From: Jackrogersella multiformis
Taxonomy: Eukaryota; Ascomycota; Sordariomycetes; Xylariales; Hypoxylaceae
Direction of reading: 5' to 3'
NCBI GenBank assembly: GCA_902806575.1
Contig: CADCXD010000010.1
Coordinates: 124,001-188,000, forward strand
DNA length: 64,000 nt
Below, piece by piece: positions 12,933 through 26,107 of the stretch. Position numbers and translations under genes: made by a program. The first letter of the stretch is position 1, and each line of letters begins with the position of its first letter. Under the pieces are notes generated by a model. That model ran no database searches. It was not told the DNA's origin and worked only from the letters and a program-made list of their open reading frames with translations.

Positions 12933-15827
12933 TCAGTTCGCCGCGCCCTGGATTAACGTCTCGAGCTCCCAGGGGCTCAGGGTGCTCCGCCGGCGCGACG
13001 CGGCCTTGCTGGTGCGGCGCTCGCCGCGGTCGCGCCGCCGCTTAGGCGGTTTGATGGTGGCTTCGCCATCGCCGTCGGCGTCGCTTTGCTGTTGTCGGTG
13101 CTGCTTCTCCCGGTCGTCCGCAGACCGCGCCAGCTCGTCTGCTTCGATGTCGCGTTCCACTGGTATCTGCCGCTTCACCGGCGACGCCTGCGGCTGCTCC
13201 CATGGCGACAGAGGAGCGGGTAGCCCCCTGTCGCGCCTGTCGCGCTTGACGGGGTCGACCGAGACGTAGCCCTTCTCTCTCTCCTCGTCTTCCTCCTTGA
13301 TCATCGTCGCGGTGCCGGGTCTCTCGTTCTTCACTACGTCCTCGGAGGGCGACCCGTTGGCGGAGATTATCGTCGCGGGCGGCAGGAGGCCCGGGTTCCG
13401 CCTCTGGCCGCCGCTGCGCACGGCGCGCAGCTTAGCTCTCACGCGCGCGGCGTCGGCCTCGCGCTCCGAGGCCGCGAGCTTGGCCGCGATGGTGGCCATG
13501 GTGAGGGGGCTCTGCTGCACCTGCGGGCTAGTGCTGCTGCTGTTCGGCCGGGGGAGGCGTGACGAGTTCACAGGTATGATGGTAGGATAATTTGTGCGGA
13601 GGGGCGAGCGCGGCTGGGGGATTGACTGCTGCTCTCTTGTTGAGCTGGTAGTTGGAGATCTCCAAGACGGTGAGGACGGAGGCCGTGACTGTATCACAGA
13701 GATTGCCTGGCGACAGGACGTAGATGAGGGTTGCTGCCGCGATAATGGTCTAGACGGGTCCGACGCTGTACTCTTAATTTCGGCTGCTAGCGGATCTGGC
13801 GACCCTCGTGACGAGTTCGGTCTTCTCAGAGACTTAATAGGAGCCTGCCTTGTCGTACTCCCCGGCTCAGGCTGCGACCTCGTCTGCACTGGCTGGCCTA
13901 TGCTCATGGTGGGCTTTGAGAACAACTTGCGAGAAGGATCCGTCTGCGACGGCCGCTCCCCGGATTTCCCGAACAGGGGGCTATCGTACGAGGAAGTCGA
14001 GCCCGGACGACCTTGGTCCTGCCATGGCGGCGAGCACTTGATCACCGCCGATATTTTCTTCTGTTGCTGGGGAGACTGAGGCTTGATAGCATGAGGTGGC
14101 GGGACGGGAGCCTTTTCCTCCTCTTCAGCCATCAAGTCCCACGTGTTCTCCTCTATGATGGTGGTGAAATCCCCAGGGCGCTTCCGTATGGTAACTCCTT
14201 TGTTCCCCGAGGAGTACGAGTCCTTAAGCGGGCTGAGCTGCGGCGGTATCGGGAGCGGAGGCGAGTCCATCGACGCCTCATACATGGATTCCTGGAGGAC
14301 CTGGACGTTAGGCTCCTCGGCATCCAGCTCGTCTATGTCGATGTCGTCCTGGAAGATGCTACTGGAATCCGAATCCGACTCGTCGTTCTCTTCAGGTTCG
14401 TACCCGGGCGCTGGAACCAAGTGTAGCGATTCGGCCGGGCTTGGAGACCGCTGTTGTCGCGGCTTCTCCTTTTGTACACGCTGTGGCGTCTTGATTTCAT
14501 CTTCCTCCTCGTATTCGTCTTCATTCTCCTCTTCCTCTTCTTCCTCTTGGACGCACGAAAGTCTCATCGGCACAACGCCTTCGGTCTCCGCGACATCCCT
14601 GACTCTAACAGGGCTCAGCCGCAGGCTCATTTGCAGGTCCTCCATGTCGACCGACTTGCCGCTCGACACCATGCGCTTGCGCCAGCCGTCGATCATGTGC
14701 ACGGCGTCCTTCCACCGAGACTCCATGGTCTCGAGTCCGGAGCGCAGGCGAGTGATAGCCTCTTCACGCACCTCGACCTCCTCGATCGGCACGAAGGAGG
14801 GGTTCGTCAGTATCGTCCTAAGATGCTCCATGATGGCCTCCAGCTCGGCCGCGAGGTCCTCGGCGCTCTTCTGAGGCACCATCACCAGCACGTCCGCGCC
14901 GCCGGCGTCTGACTGGCGATCAGCATCGGCTCCACTCGCGCCGCGCTCCAGCCCGCTCATATCCCTCAGACCGTCAACGGCACGCCGGAACAGCGTAAGC
15001 AAGCTCTCGTTCTCCTCGCTCAAGCCCCTCGCGAGCTCGGTGAGGAACTCGTTAGTTTCGAGCCTCAAGCTATACCCCTCGGCCTCCGTCGCACCAGCCG
15101 GCAACCCGGTCCGCTCGTCGCCGCCGACCTCGCCCGTCACGCTGATGCACAGCACGTCCCGATTGCGACCGCCTCCCCTGACGCGGCTGGCGTCGGAGAC
15201 GGCCTTCTTGAGCCCGTCGATCTGGCGGTCGCGCTTGCGCACCTCGTTGGCGCACGCGGCGCGGGCCTGGGCGAGCAGGCTCTTCATCTTGGCGGACTCG
15301 TCCTTCAGGCGGTGGACGTTCTGCTCGGCGGCTTTGAGCTGGACGCGCAGGGCACGCTCCGCGGCGTCGGCGGAGTCGAGCTTGCGCTGGGTGTCGGTGA
15401 GCTTGTCCGTCTGCCGCGCGAGCTCCGTTGTCTGGCGCTGGGAGTCGGCGCGAATGGTGCGCAGGGTTGTTGATAAGGATTCACGGTTCTCGGCGTCGCG
15501 CTGTTTACGGGGCAATTCTCGTATTAGCTTGCTATCCTTTCTTTTTTTATCTTCTATATTTCTGTCCCACGTCTCATAGAGAGATTATGGACATATACCT
15601 GACCGTAGGCGAAACTGAGAAAGGATAAGAGACTAAATACGTACGTCGCGCCTTAGAATCAGGTCGTTGATAACGCTCATGACCTTGCCCATGGTGGCCT
15701 GTACTCCTCCATCGCTGGCTTCCGGGTTGGCGAAGTCGATATTGTAGCCATCACGTAGCAGGCCGCGCGACATCAACTGGTTGTTTATATACAGCGAAGC
15801 CGTACGGAGGTTATCTGGGTCGGCCAT
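12933..15827 (-). CDS. ADIP-domain coiled-coil protein (SSX2IP/Msd1-like)
   Basis: Two exons, 15645-15827 and 12933-15500, with a 144-bp intron (GTACGT donor, CAG acceptor), give 916 residues. I start at the ATG at 15827 (MADPDNLRTASLYINNQLMS); the frame is open further upstream but that part is low-complexity. Residues 1-175 match the pattern of the ADIP (afadin/alpha-actinin-binding) family: a short globular start, then a long coiled coil (SLSTTLRTIRADSQRQTTEL onward). The family includes human SSX2IP and fission yeast Msd1, which anchor microtubule minus ends at the spindle pole body. The remaining roughly 700 residues are acidic, Ser/Pro-rich and basic low-complexity sequence. The gene is GC-rich, so long shadow frames appear opposite it. 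The family call is fairly sure; the role is inferred. Confidence 0.75.
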
Positions 15828-17189
15828 CTTGTTGTTGTTTTTGTGTGTTGTGCTGTTGTGCCGTTGTGCCGCCCCTTTGCTCTTTTGACTTCCTCCCCTT
15901 CCAAACTTGGGAGGGTTCAACCTATACTTCTACCGCTCCTTGTTTCGCCCAAGAAGCACAGTAGTCAATGAGGGATTTACCAATCGCTGTCGGCGTTATC
16001 CGCATCGGCGGTGGTGCGGTTCTATGCGGTACGGGTTGCTGCAGATGTGTGCGTTTGTATGTATGTGTATGTATATGTGTGTATGTGTTTGTGTGGTGTA
16101 TGTAATGTATAATTTCGTCACTCCGTTCAAATCCGTTGGCCTCTCCACAAAATGTAGCTTGAAATCTTGATTGTAAATTTGAATCTGAGCTACGCGCGAT
16201 CAAGAGGCTGGAAAGCATATAATAGAGGTGAGTATGCCTCTCGACGTGTTTTCCCTGTAGATTTATTAGTAGTACCGCGACGTTCCAATGGTAATGGAAT
16301 GTTTTTCTTTGAAATGTCTACCGTTGCTATGCGGGGCTCGGAGCTCGCAAAAGTAAACAAAAACTTTTAAGGTTAAGTTACCCGGCACCGACAGGGATCA
16401 AACTCAATTGCAGGTGGTACCCACTGTGTGCCCGCCCTGCCGCTCAATTGGTGACCGCTTTAGCCACTAAAATTAAGTCCCAACTCAATTCAAGACCCGT
16501 CCAAGCCCCGTCCGAGCCCCTATCAAGCCCCTGTCAAGCTCCTGTCAAGCTCCACAATCCCATCTTTCCCCCTCTAACCCGCATCTATCACTCACGTGGA
16601 AGCTTCTTATTGAACACCCACACTCTTGACCGCATGTATATAATTAGTTCTCATGTCGGTGTGACTTACATTTTTTCTTCTTAGTTTCGTTTCTCTAGTT
16701 ACCACTCCCCTCATATCCAGACCGATAATGTAATCTTAGACACACATCGTACGGTGTCTTGGTGTCCGGCGAAACATTGCTTTGTGACATATGTGCGTCC
16801 TAGCGCTGTACGTCACCGTTGCACTCTCGTATATTACACGATGAAGCATGATCATTGGAGGAAAATGAAGAAGTGAGATATGGAATCGTCTTGACATTCT
16901 GGCTTGAAAGTATACTCGAGCTCTCTCGCGTGTCAATGGAAATGACGAACACTAACAACTAGAATTACCGCTCGCTCACATAGCTCAGCCTCTTCGTATG
17001 CTCCGCACCCGCCCCCTTTTGATAGATATGTAATTGACGTCCGGGTTCTATACTAATAAAAATAAAAATAAAACTCATCTATTCACCCATCGAGGATCCT
17101 ATTCTCTTTTTATATCCGTCGCTTCGATGGTATAACGCCGTCCGAATGCAATGTGTGTGTTTCTTGACCCCGCTATAGTCTCTTACTCA
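15828..17189. other. intergenic region between two minus-strand genes
   Basis: Contains a GTATGT/TGTG microsatellite at about 16040-16105, the likely promoter and 5' leader of the ADIP gene, and the 3' side of the Psd2 gene. Around 16385-16470 there is tRNA-like sequence that does not fold into a convincing cloverleaf. I see no gene. Confidence 0.55.
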
Positions 17190-20100
17190 TTAAGGCAAAT
17201 TCACGTCATTCACGTCATCCGAAGACTGGAGGCCACCACGGATGCGGCGGTGGGCCTCCGCCTTGTCTGCCTCCGTGACATCCTTCTCATCCTTGCGCAT
17301 ATCCGGCGCGAACTGTGACATCTGCGGGGAGTGACCGATTGACATGCCTGCCCGGACCTATTGATACGTCAGTTTCTAGATTTAGACATTTGATAGAGTG
17401 GGGATGGGGAGTACCAGTGTCTCTAAAGCACTCATGGAGTTGTCGATGAGATCGGCGTCGAACACCATCTTGCCTGGTTCAAATAATGTCACAATGGTGC
17501 TGCCACCAAATTTAAAATATCCAAGCTCCTCCGCTCGTTTTACTTCGTCTCCCTCGTTTCGAGTAATCACCGTACTGCCGACCATCATGGCGCCAACACA
17601 GATCACCATTACACGACCAAATAATTCGGTGTCGATTGGACAGATGACTCGGACGTTTTCACCGTACACGTCGAGCGCTGACCGTATTGCCATAGGGTTG
17701 ACAGTGTAGTATTCGCCGGCAATGAGCTTTGGCTTCCGTAATATGCCGTCTACGGGGATATGGAACCGATGATAATCCTGTGGAGCCAGACGAAAGATAC
17801 CCAGTGCGCCATTGTCATAGCGCGCAGCATCTTCGGGATATGCGTCGCCGAGCAGACGTTTGATAGAGAATTCGCGGCCCTTGACCCAGATGCTAGTTGC
17901 CGAATCGATGGTGTTGAAGACAACGGAACGGCAGTCGGCAGGTGACACGATGACATGAGGGTCATCCGGAGCTGAGCAAGGCCTAGCGTTTGGCTTCAGA
18001 GCACGGTAGAAGAATTCATTGAAGTTCTTAAACTCTTCGACAGGAAGGCGAACCTCGGACATGTCTAGCTGATGGAACTGGACAAAAGGCAGTATCTGAG
18101 ATTTTGAAGCAGGGTCGTCGTATTTCTTGCCCTGCTTGATGCTCAGACTCTTTAGAAGTTTGCGGACTGTAGTAGGGTTAGTCTAAGCCTCCATCACGCG
18201 ATGCAAAATTGACACTCACTTCTCTTGTTCTCCATATCCTTTGACTTCAAGCCCTTGTATAGCAGTCGGATTCCTAATCGAACGTAGACGCTCATCTTTT
18301 CTTCGTTGATCTGACCAGTCAGACGATCCTGCACGAGGATGTTGGCCGAGTTGGCACCAAGCTTATAACCACCATACGAAATCTTCGTGATGACTTTAGA
18401 GTACCATTTCCTCTGCGCCTGACTAGCTGTGACGAACCCACTCATCATGAGGGAGTTGACCTGACGCCAGTCCTGGCTAGCACACGTAGCAATGTGGGTG
18501 ATGATATCCGCATCTTTACGTTTGTTGAGCCGAGGCTGGTGACAAATTGGACACTCTCGGATTTCGACTACGTGTTCTTCGCTCCGGTCAATGTTGAGGT
18601 CATCTTTGTCCAATACCTCACCTTCCTCTCCAGGCGTGCTGAGATCAGGGACAATAATAGTCGAAGTTCCAGACTGTGCTCCCTGGACAATTGAATCTTC
18701 TGAACTAAGAATAAAGGAATCTTCTTCCGACGGAGTGACACTGCTGCTCTGGCTTGACGGATTCAATATGTTCTTCACCTTTTCCGTGTCGGGCATCAAG
18801 TTCTTGAGCTTGTCGGTCACCGGAACCGACCTATTCTTGGCATCTAATTGATCCTCTAGACAGATAACAGCCTCGTCCATGGTGAGCTCCTGCTCGCCAG
18901 TTACAGCCTTGTGCGGGAAGCGCTGGAAGAAACTGTCAATAGTGGACTCGCGTAGAGTAGATCCGAGCGAATCGAGCATGGTGGTCAACTCGACCTTGCT
19001 GATCTCGCCACTTTCGTCCGCGTCATATTGTCGCAGCATCGCCCTCCAGAACTGCTGCCTTAAGGCAGGATAGGGCACATACTTAGCGCGGATAGTCAAC
19101 ACCGGGCTATGCTTGGCTTCCCATTTTTCCAAGTTCTTCATCTTCAACGGGATTGTGAAAGTATTAAAATCGGGGTCGTCAAACTCATTACCCTCGCCAT
19201 TACCGGTACCATTGCCATTGCTGTTCCCGCTATTTAGGTTCGGTATTTGGTCCGACGTTAGTGGTATAGAATTCACGGCGGATATAGGAGCAGATGTAGG
19301 AGCGGCTTTCGTGTCGCTCTGTCCATCAGCCAGAGGCAATGCCGAAGACGCACTAGGATTCTTCGACAATACCGGACGACCCTTGGCTAAGCTCTGAGTT
19401 GAAGACGACCTCGATATGCCCAGCCTTGCTAGTCGTGACTTCTGTGCTGGGACATATTCAGCCGGCTCTTTCAGTTCGTACAGCCCATTCTCGGGGTTGG
19501 CCTTAGGACTCTTCTCGATTAATTCCTGCACGGGAAACGAGGTTGAAGCAATAAAGTCATTTCCAGAATACTTATCGCGGTCAATAACTGTGAAAGCAAA
19601 AGAGTATGACTTCTCGCGACCTAGGACGTGGAAGAGCATCTTCTCATTAAACACGGGGTTCAGATTGTGACGGACCACCCGTGTACGGTATGTCTTTTTG
19701 CCTAGGGACGCCACGACAAAGGGATCCATATCAAAGCTAGTCTTCGTGAAGTTGGACTCGGGAGGGAGATCGTTGATGTTGCTGATTTCGAGGAAAATTA
19801 GGCCGACTACATCACTGCCACCATTGATAAATTCGTAGGGATTTTGTCTCCTCTTGCGCTTAAGACCCTTGATTCGGAGCCTCCTCTTTCTCTTTTCGAT
19901 CGTCTCCGGCTTAGTCGGATCTTCCTCTTCGGGAGTTTCGTCCTCGTCTAGAATCTCGTCATCGTCGTCGTCATCTTGCGATCCTTCAGGAGAGGACCGG
20001 CTCAGCTGAGGCGAAGGGGTTGAGCCTGACTTAGGTGCGGAAGTCGGGCCAAGCATCGGTGTCATGTTGGGGCTGGGATTACGGGATGCGGCTTCGGGTA

Positions 20101-20829
20101 GGTCGGTTGCAAGCGAACGCAGCTTTTCCAAGATCTGAGAGTCTGTTGCATCCTTATTTGTCGAGTCTAGTATAGTGCACTGAAGCAAAATTTCGCCAGA
20201 CACATTGTTCGACTTCCTGCCTCGTTTCTTACTCTTGAGGGGGTACCATTTTGGCGCCTGTTCGGTCTTCTGGTTGGAGAAGATCTCCTCAAGGGCTAAA
20301 TCGAACTCGCCGAGGTAGTCTTTACCAAAGCGATCCTTGTCCCAACAGATACAATCGAGTAATAAGTTGTCCACGCCGGTAACAGGAACAGTACAGGAGA
20401 CATTCCATTCTGGGTTCAACGTCTTCGGGACATGATGGGTAACGAACTTGGTTTCACCGCATGTTAGTTGAAGATACTAGAAGGGATAAAAGAGTTAGTA
20501 TGCTCTGCATTTGTTTTCGTTGGTGTCGATGGTTGGAAATATTGGGTTACCTACGGGATCTGATGTGCCTCCACGATCTTTCGCGGCTAGATTTCTCGCC
20601 TAGATCAAATATGTTAGAATCGTGGCCAAGACCAGAACAGATACAACCAACTGATTGCCCTTACTCGAAGTACAACTATCTTCAAGACCAAACCCGTGTC
20701 CCTCCTACTCTCCGCGAGACTCGCATCGAGCTTTGACGACATGGGACTGCTGCTACGACTATTATGGGCAGAATTTGTGGTAGAGTTGGAGGTTGTTTTT
20801 TTTAATCGTTGAGGTATGATGCGAACCAT
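17190..20829 (-). CDS. PSD2: phosphatidylserine decarboxylase 2, C2-domain type
   Basis: Five exons on the minus strand: 20665-20829, 20555-20599, 18220-20476, 17415-18166, 17190-17357. They join in frame to 1128 residues, close to yeast Psd2 (about 1138). Order of domains: a first C2 domain (about 48-160), an acidic linker, a second C2 domain (about 295-420), an EF-hand-like loop (YDADESGEISKVEL, about 560-580), a CPICHQP...THIATC zinc-binding segment (about 730-755), then the catalytic domain. The self-processing GGST motif is at 17496-17507, with the cleavage Ser near residue 1045, followed by a short alpha chain ending IRGGLQSSDDVNDVNLP. The enzyme makes phosphatidylethanolamine from phosphatidylserine in Golgi/endosome membranes and generates its own pyruvoyl group. 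The last exon is found only by splicing; the unspliced frame stops at 17382. Confidence 0.93.
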
Positions 20830-23222
20830 GGTGGTGGAAGATTCTCAAGGGGGGGAGGGAGTTGGACTAAAAAGGATTAAGTTACAAATAGGTCGAAATA
20901 GATAGGCCTGGATTCAAGATTCAAGGGACAAGAAGGAGCAAACGCGGGATACGTATTGCTGGATCCCGTCTTGGGGTCGCTTGGAAGTTGCTTGGTTACC
21001 CCCTCTTCAGTTTTAGGTTCTTGTGATACCTACTCGGCCAGACTTAATGCGCGCTAGGGGTTGATATGATGTCAAAAGGGGGATGGTAGATCTTACTAGG
21101 TACTAGGTTTCGACGTTGAATAGGTATGTCTTAGGACTTAAGAGGAAGAATAGAAAGCAAAACCGGGATTCGAGAATCACTTGTGAGCTCCGAGGATATG
21201 TTGATATATAATATCTTATTAGTTACTAAAAATAAAAATATAATATGATGAAAATAAGATAGGTGTCGAGAGCAAGCTTTAGGTAGCTATCATGCAAACG
21301 CGGAATAGGAAAGGAAAATAAAAGGTGAAGCAAGTTATGGGAAAAGAAGCTTGTACTTGGAAGTTCTATTTTGAAGCCGAAAGCCAAGTTTTTTCTCATT
21401 TTAGAGGGGCAGCTCGGGGTTGGTAGGTACACTAGTACACTAGATACCTACCTAGGTAGGTAGGTACCTTCTAATCCAATTAAATTGGTGCTTGCGTGGT
21501 AGCTATTGGGGGTACTAGATACTTCCAGCCATGCACAACCTTACCTACCGGTATTAATTGGTGGCTGCTGCTAACGCTTACAATCACCCCGCCTCCTCTG
21601 TCACGGAACCTGGTCCACTGTACTATCGGGTCCACTATCCAGCACCTGGCACTGCTGGATTGAATTAAAATTCAATAGGTACCTAACCTAGGTACGTACG
21701 TACGCTATTGCAATTTGCATCCCACCAAGTGGAAGCCAAATGTTTACCAAAGTTTGGATAAAAATAGATTCTTTACATAAGAAGGAACAGGCGGAACCTT
21801 GGAGGTTATTGCTGAAACTTTCTCGGTCCAGAGCAGAGCCTGATGTACCACGGTACCTCTATATTAGACCAGTCACCAAGGAGATTCTGGATGAGCAAAG
21901 AAGCTAAGTATATATGTACCTACCAAGCTGCTAGGTATATCCAGTGAAAAGGGACCAAAGGCAGGTCATCGGTTGCTGTACCGCAATTGGCAATAGGGCT
22001 GTGTCCCGTTAGCTGCAGGACCAACGATGATCGATGATCTCTAGGCAAAATGTAACGAGGTGCTGTAGGTGTCGACAAGGAATATCTGCCCATCTTTCAT
22101 GCAGCAAGCCGAAGGAAGCTCCTAAGCTGCTAAGCACCGGCTACTCGGGGGGGTGACATAATAGAGAACTATGTCATGGGAAATGCCGTGTCTACCGTGA
22201 TAGATGGTGGGTAGTTGCCGAGAACTCCGTACGAACATTCCCCTCCCTTCTCCGTGTAATATCCATAGGAACCTATATAGGTAAGTACGTAAGGGAAAGA
22301 AGGAAAGAAGTGAATGGACGACGAGAAAACAAGTACACAGGCAGACAGGTAATACTACATCGCCGAAATACCGTACGCCAACTACCTTAGGTAGGTAACA
22401 TAGCGGCCTATGAAACACATATCATTAGAAGTTTCAGCTCTCCCGTCATCCTGCTCGATATAGCAATTATTTACCCTCAGCTCGGTCAGAGTGGCTTGGA
22501 ATGGAGGGATCAGGTCTAGAAGACGTCAAATGAGCTGATCATTAGTTGCTTTAAGAATGCCGTCCTAGGCCGTGGTTAGATTGTGCTCCCCATTGGCTCG
22601 ATCTTTCGATTTGGGTAATGTTCGTCGTATGCAGTACGTGTATGGTCCTGCCTGGAAATGTCCTATTAGGGAAGACGAGATAGGAACATGAACACCCGAA
22701 TCCGAGGTATAGCACAAGATGACACATCTCATACAGTGAATGGCGTGAGGTGAATGGAAAGACACGGGTACGTAATAGGAGCACCAATTATCATTTTCTA
22801 GAAGGATACTCTATAGATTAGGTACTCAAGTTGCTATCCATAGGTAGTACTTAAGTCTCACTATCAGACACCACGTCGACGAGATTCTGTACTGAATACC
22901 TAAGAAGGTAGCTAGCCTTTTAAATTCTCTATCATCATCTCGTAATCGACTCGTAACAGACTCGTATAGGTTCTATCCTGGAAACAAGCCATCCTCAAAC
23001 CAATGTAGTCTAGATGTATCCCACAAGCTCCTACTATCACTTAACATAGTGTATGTATTGTATTAAACAACAGGTCCGACCTAAACGCCTCTTTCCATGT
23101 ACTGTCCGTATGGTATCGTGTAATTCCATGTCGCTGTGCAATGCTAGATGTCAAGGAAATAAAACAAGATGAACGCCGACATATGCAACAAGACCTCCAA
23201 CGCAGGCAAACCGTCCACGCAC
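20830..23222. other. 2.4-kb intergenic region
   Basis: Upstream of the Psd2 gene and downstream of the HAD phosphatase. It contains clusters of the ACCTAGGT/GGTACC motif (for example 21445-21470 and 21678-21708) and short spurious frames. I see no gene. Confidence 0.6.
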
Positions 23223-24285
23223 CTAGACGGCCAGCGCAACCGCCTCGGTGACCTCCACGCTCGGAGTCTTAAGCTCGGAGAAGGCCTCGGGCCACAGGAA
23301 CATCTTCTCCTCCCTGGTCGGGGTCATGGCGACGTACCTCGGCACGGCGGTCTTGCTGGAGACGCGCCTCCAGAGGTTGGCGCGGGGGTTGAAGCGCGCG
23401 GGCACGCCCCGGCCGCCAGTCTTCTTGTCGTCCTCGTCCTTGATGCGCTCGATCTCGCGCTGGATGCCGGCGAACGTGTCGAACGGGATGTACGCGATCT
23501 TGTGCTCGACGCAGTACTCCTCGAGCCTCAGCCCGCGCCGCGCGAACAGCACGTCGGCCTCGCGCGCCGCCGGCAGGTCCGACACCCCGTCGCCGATGAA
23601 CACGATCAGCGGGATGGACCCGTCCTCGCACGCGAGCTCGGCCTCGCGCCGCGCCTCCGTGATCGACAGCGCCTTGTCGTGGCCGAGCTCGGTGTCGTGG
23701 CGCCAGATGGGCGTCCACTGCGAGCCGTCGGCCGAGATGTGCGCCTCGTTGGCCACGATGTCGATGTGCGACGAGGCCTCCTCGCCTAGGAAGGTGTCGA
23801 GGACCCTCCGCAGGAGCGGCTTGAGGCCCGCGGAGATGACGTTGAAGGGGATGCTGTTGGCGAGGCAGAACTTGTGGAAGCGCTGGAAGTCCGGGTCGAT
23901 CTCGAGCGTCTTCTCCATCACCTCGAAGCCGTCGTCGAAAGGTACGTTTAGAGAACCCCACATCTCTTCCGACACGTCTCTGAAGGACCGCTCTCCCGTC
24001 TTGATCTGCTCGTCTAGGATTTCTCTTCGCTGCGACCCGCAGCCGTGGTTGTCGAAGAGGACGTGGCCCGTATCTTGCATGAAAATTGTGCCGTCGAAGT
24101 CTGATGCCGTGTTAGTAGATGATTCATCTATCTAGTCTCCGTATAAAAGGAGTAAGTATTAAGGGTTTTAGCTGAAGCATCATACCTGAGAAGCAAATGA
24201 TTTTCCTCTTCGTAGGTTGAGCCTTGTTGGAATCTCCAAGGCTCTTAGCCTCGGGAACTCGGGGTGGGGTGAGGGCGATAGGCAT
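23223..24285 (-). CDS. HAD-superfamily phosphatase (MtnX/PSPase-like)
   Basis: Two exons, 24186-24285 and 23223-24100, separated by an 85-bp intron, give 325 residues. The intron splits the first catalytic motif: exon 1 ends at the Ser before the nucleophile and exon 2 supplies DFDGT (about residues 34-38). Other HAD motifs follow: NVISAG (motif II Ser) and FIGDGVSDLPAA (motif IV acidic pair). A cap region lies between motifs I and II. The pattern fits the phosphoserine-phosphatase/MtnX-like group, with fungal relatives of yeast YNL010W; the substrate cannot be read from sequence. Exon 2 is GC-rich with strong third-position bias, which creates long open frames on both strands. An 11-bp-arm hairpin lies 170 bp upstream. 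Confidence 0.82.
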
Positions 24286-26107
24286 CTTGGATGATGATTT
24301 TATGTGTGTATATGATCTAGAGTATAGATGGTCTATAAGATAAACAAGACTCTAGGAGGTAAGTCTATGTTATAAGGGATAATAGTAGTTGTGATTTAAT
24401 TTGCTCGATGAACGGGTTGGTTTGTATAATGAAGAAGTCATCGTGACAATAGCGGGATGGCAAACTTTTATAATAGTTTGCCATCGCGGAGAAACTAAAA
24501 CGGGATACTGCCAAGAGCACCTTTCGCTATGACGAGACCAGACATGAGTCGGCTCTACAAACGAAGCTATCGTGTGCTTCCTACAGGGGTCTCATGCAAG
24601 CCTCAATCCTGAGTGCGGGTTCGGTTCGGCAGAAAACGAAGCCATCGTCCAATCCGCATGCGTACTGACATAGCATAGTCTAGAATAAGCCAATCCCATC
24701 TGCTTTAGCGCCAACCGGCCCACTCGGGCGTTTTCGTAATTTTTAGCCAAGTTATAGGCCAGGAGATCGAGAAAACCTTTTGAGATCGTAGACGTCGGAT
24801 ACGGCCTGTCCACTTTTTATTCGTCCACCCTTTAGGTCGTGCTCTGCTCTTTGTTGTTCCGGACTTGCCTCTAGTCTTGCCACTCAGGTCTAGATTTCTT
24901 CTGAAACCAGTGGCAAATCTATAAGAGTATGAGATCTTCATTTAAAAGTCGAGATTTTCTATTTATTACCTACACTAGACGGGGACTCTTAAGGCTAATC
25001 CAACGAATAATCGTTCAGTCTGTTTCCCGATAAGTTTCAATATCTCAAAACTACTTTTCAGAACGACTTCGAATTTGTCAGATCACGATGTTCAACTGCG
25101 GTTTGGAGTAGTGTAAGAAACTGTGGCTCTGAGAGCGGGCTTGCAGAAGGGCCGAGCGATGAAGTGATGTCATAGATGGCATTCAAGTTCGAATCCCACG
25201 AGAATTTCCCTCTATCTGCCACTCCGACTGGTTGAAGAGTTGAAATTGTGCGTACGGCAGACTAGCGCCGCAGAGATAACGGAAAGCCTCTGGATTCTGG
25301 CACTTATCATTCCGAAAAAGGGCTAGGTTAAGGCGTGATGAGATCGTCAGAGGCTCTTGGGCTAACGTAACATACAATCCTCCAGCATAATGTAACCTGC
25401 GAGCGGTAAATAGGGGGGTAAAAGGAGGGGCTTAGCAACACGTATGCTATCGCGAATGAGGGGCATCGTGTACTGTCCCTACGAACCTTTTCTCGGTTCT
25501 CGCCGCATAGGTAGAACACGTTTTCTGTTGTCTGCTGTAACTGTTATTCTATAGGCCACTCCACTTATCCTTTTTCTGCCCTTATCTATTATATGAAATA
25601 GAATAGTCTTCGGAGTTCATGTGAGGATACTTTTATCACACCTACATCTAATAGCCTTGGCGTCATTATGCATCCCAACAAATTCTCGAATTCATAGGGA
25701 TGCTAACTTCAAGACTACCGACCTCAGAATACGATGATGTCAGACGAGTTGAATTGGGTCGTAGTTGGAGTTACATTTGCTCTTAATAGTGCCTCGAATT
25801 CTAGTGACCTTGCATAGTCCCCATTGATATCGGAATGCCTAATTTGGAAATCCCTATAGGCTCCATCAGGTTGCAAAGCAGTTAACCCTTAATCCTTAAC
25901 AATTCTATGAATTATGCACCGTAAGGAGTACTCCCCAAGGTATATAGCCAACACCAAAGCGACTTAATGTAGGATATTCATCGTATTCGTGAATTATCGT
26001 AACCAAAGGTATTCATCTTTCTTTGCACCTCGTTTTCCAAGGTCTACAAGTATATCAGTACCTATCGTCAAGACCCTTTTTTTCTTACCCTTTCCGCCTT
26101 TCCACTT
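24286..26107. other. 1.8-kb intergenic region
   Basis: Contains the promoter of the HAD phosphatase with an inverted repeat at 24456-24485. Otherwise there are short frames without recognisable content. A GTTCGAATCCCAC box at about 25189 resembles a tRNA T-arm 3' half, but its complementary half is missing. Confidence 0.55.
24456..24485. promoter_or_regulatory. hairpin/inverted repeat upstream of the HAD phosphatase
   Basis: GATGGCAAACT and its perfect reverse complement AGTTTGCCATC are separated by an 8-nt AT-only spacer. It lies 171-200 bp upstream of the start at 24285. It could be a dimeric transcription-factor site; that is inference. Confidence 0.5.

Noticed and set aside
13297..14912. 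Several plus-strand ORFs opposite the ADIP protein
   Set aside because: They are shadow frames of a GC-rich, low-complexity coding region.
16385..16470. tRNA-like sequence on the minus strand (TAGTGGCTAAAGCGG ... TTTGATCCCTG)
   Set aside because: A- and B-box-like strings are present, but acceptor and T stems do not pair well by eye; a covariance-model search would be needed.
23248..24135. 295-codon plus-strand frame opposite the HAD phosphatase
   Set aside because: It is a by-product of high GC third positions; the minus strand carries the catalytic motifs and splice site.
25185..25205. GTTCGAATCCCAC box like a tRNA T-arm
   Set aside because: The 5' half of the T stem does not complement CCCAC, and no D-arm or anticodon arm fits upstream.
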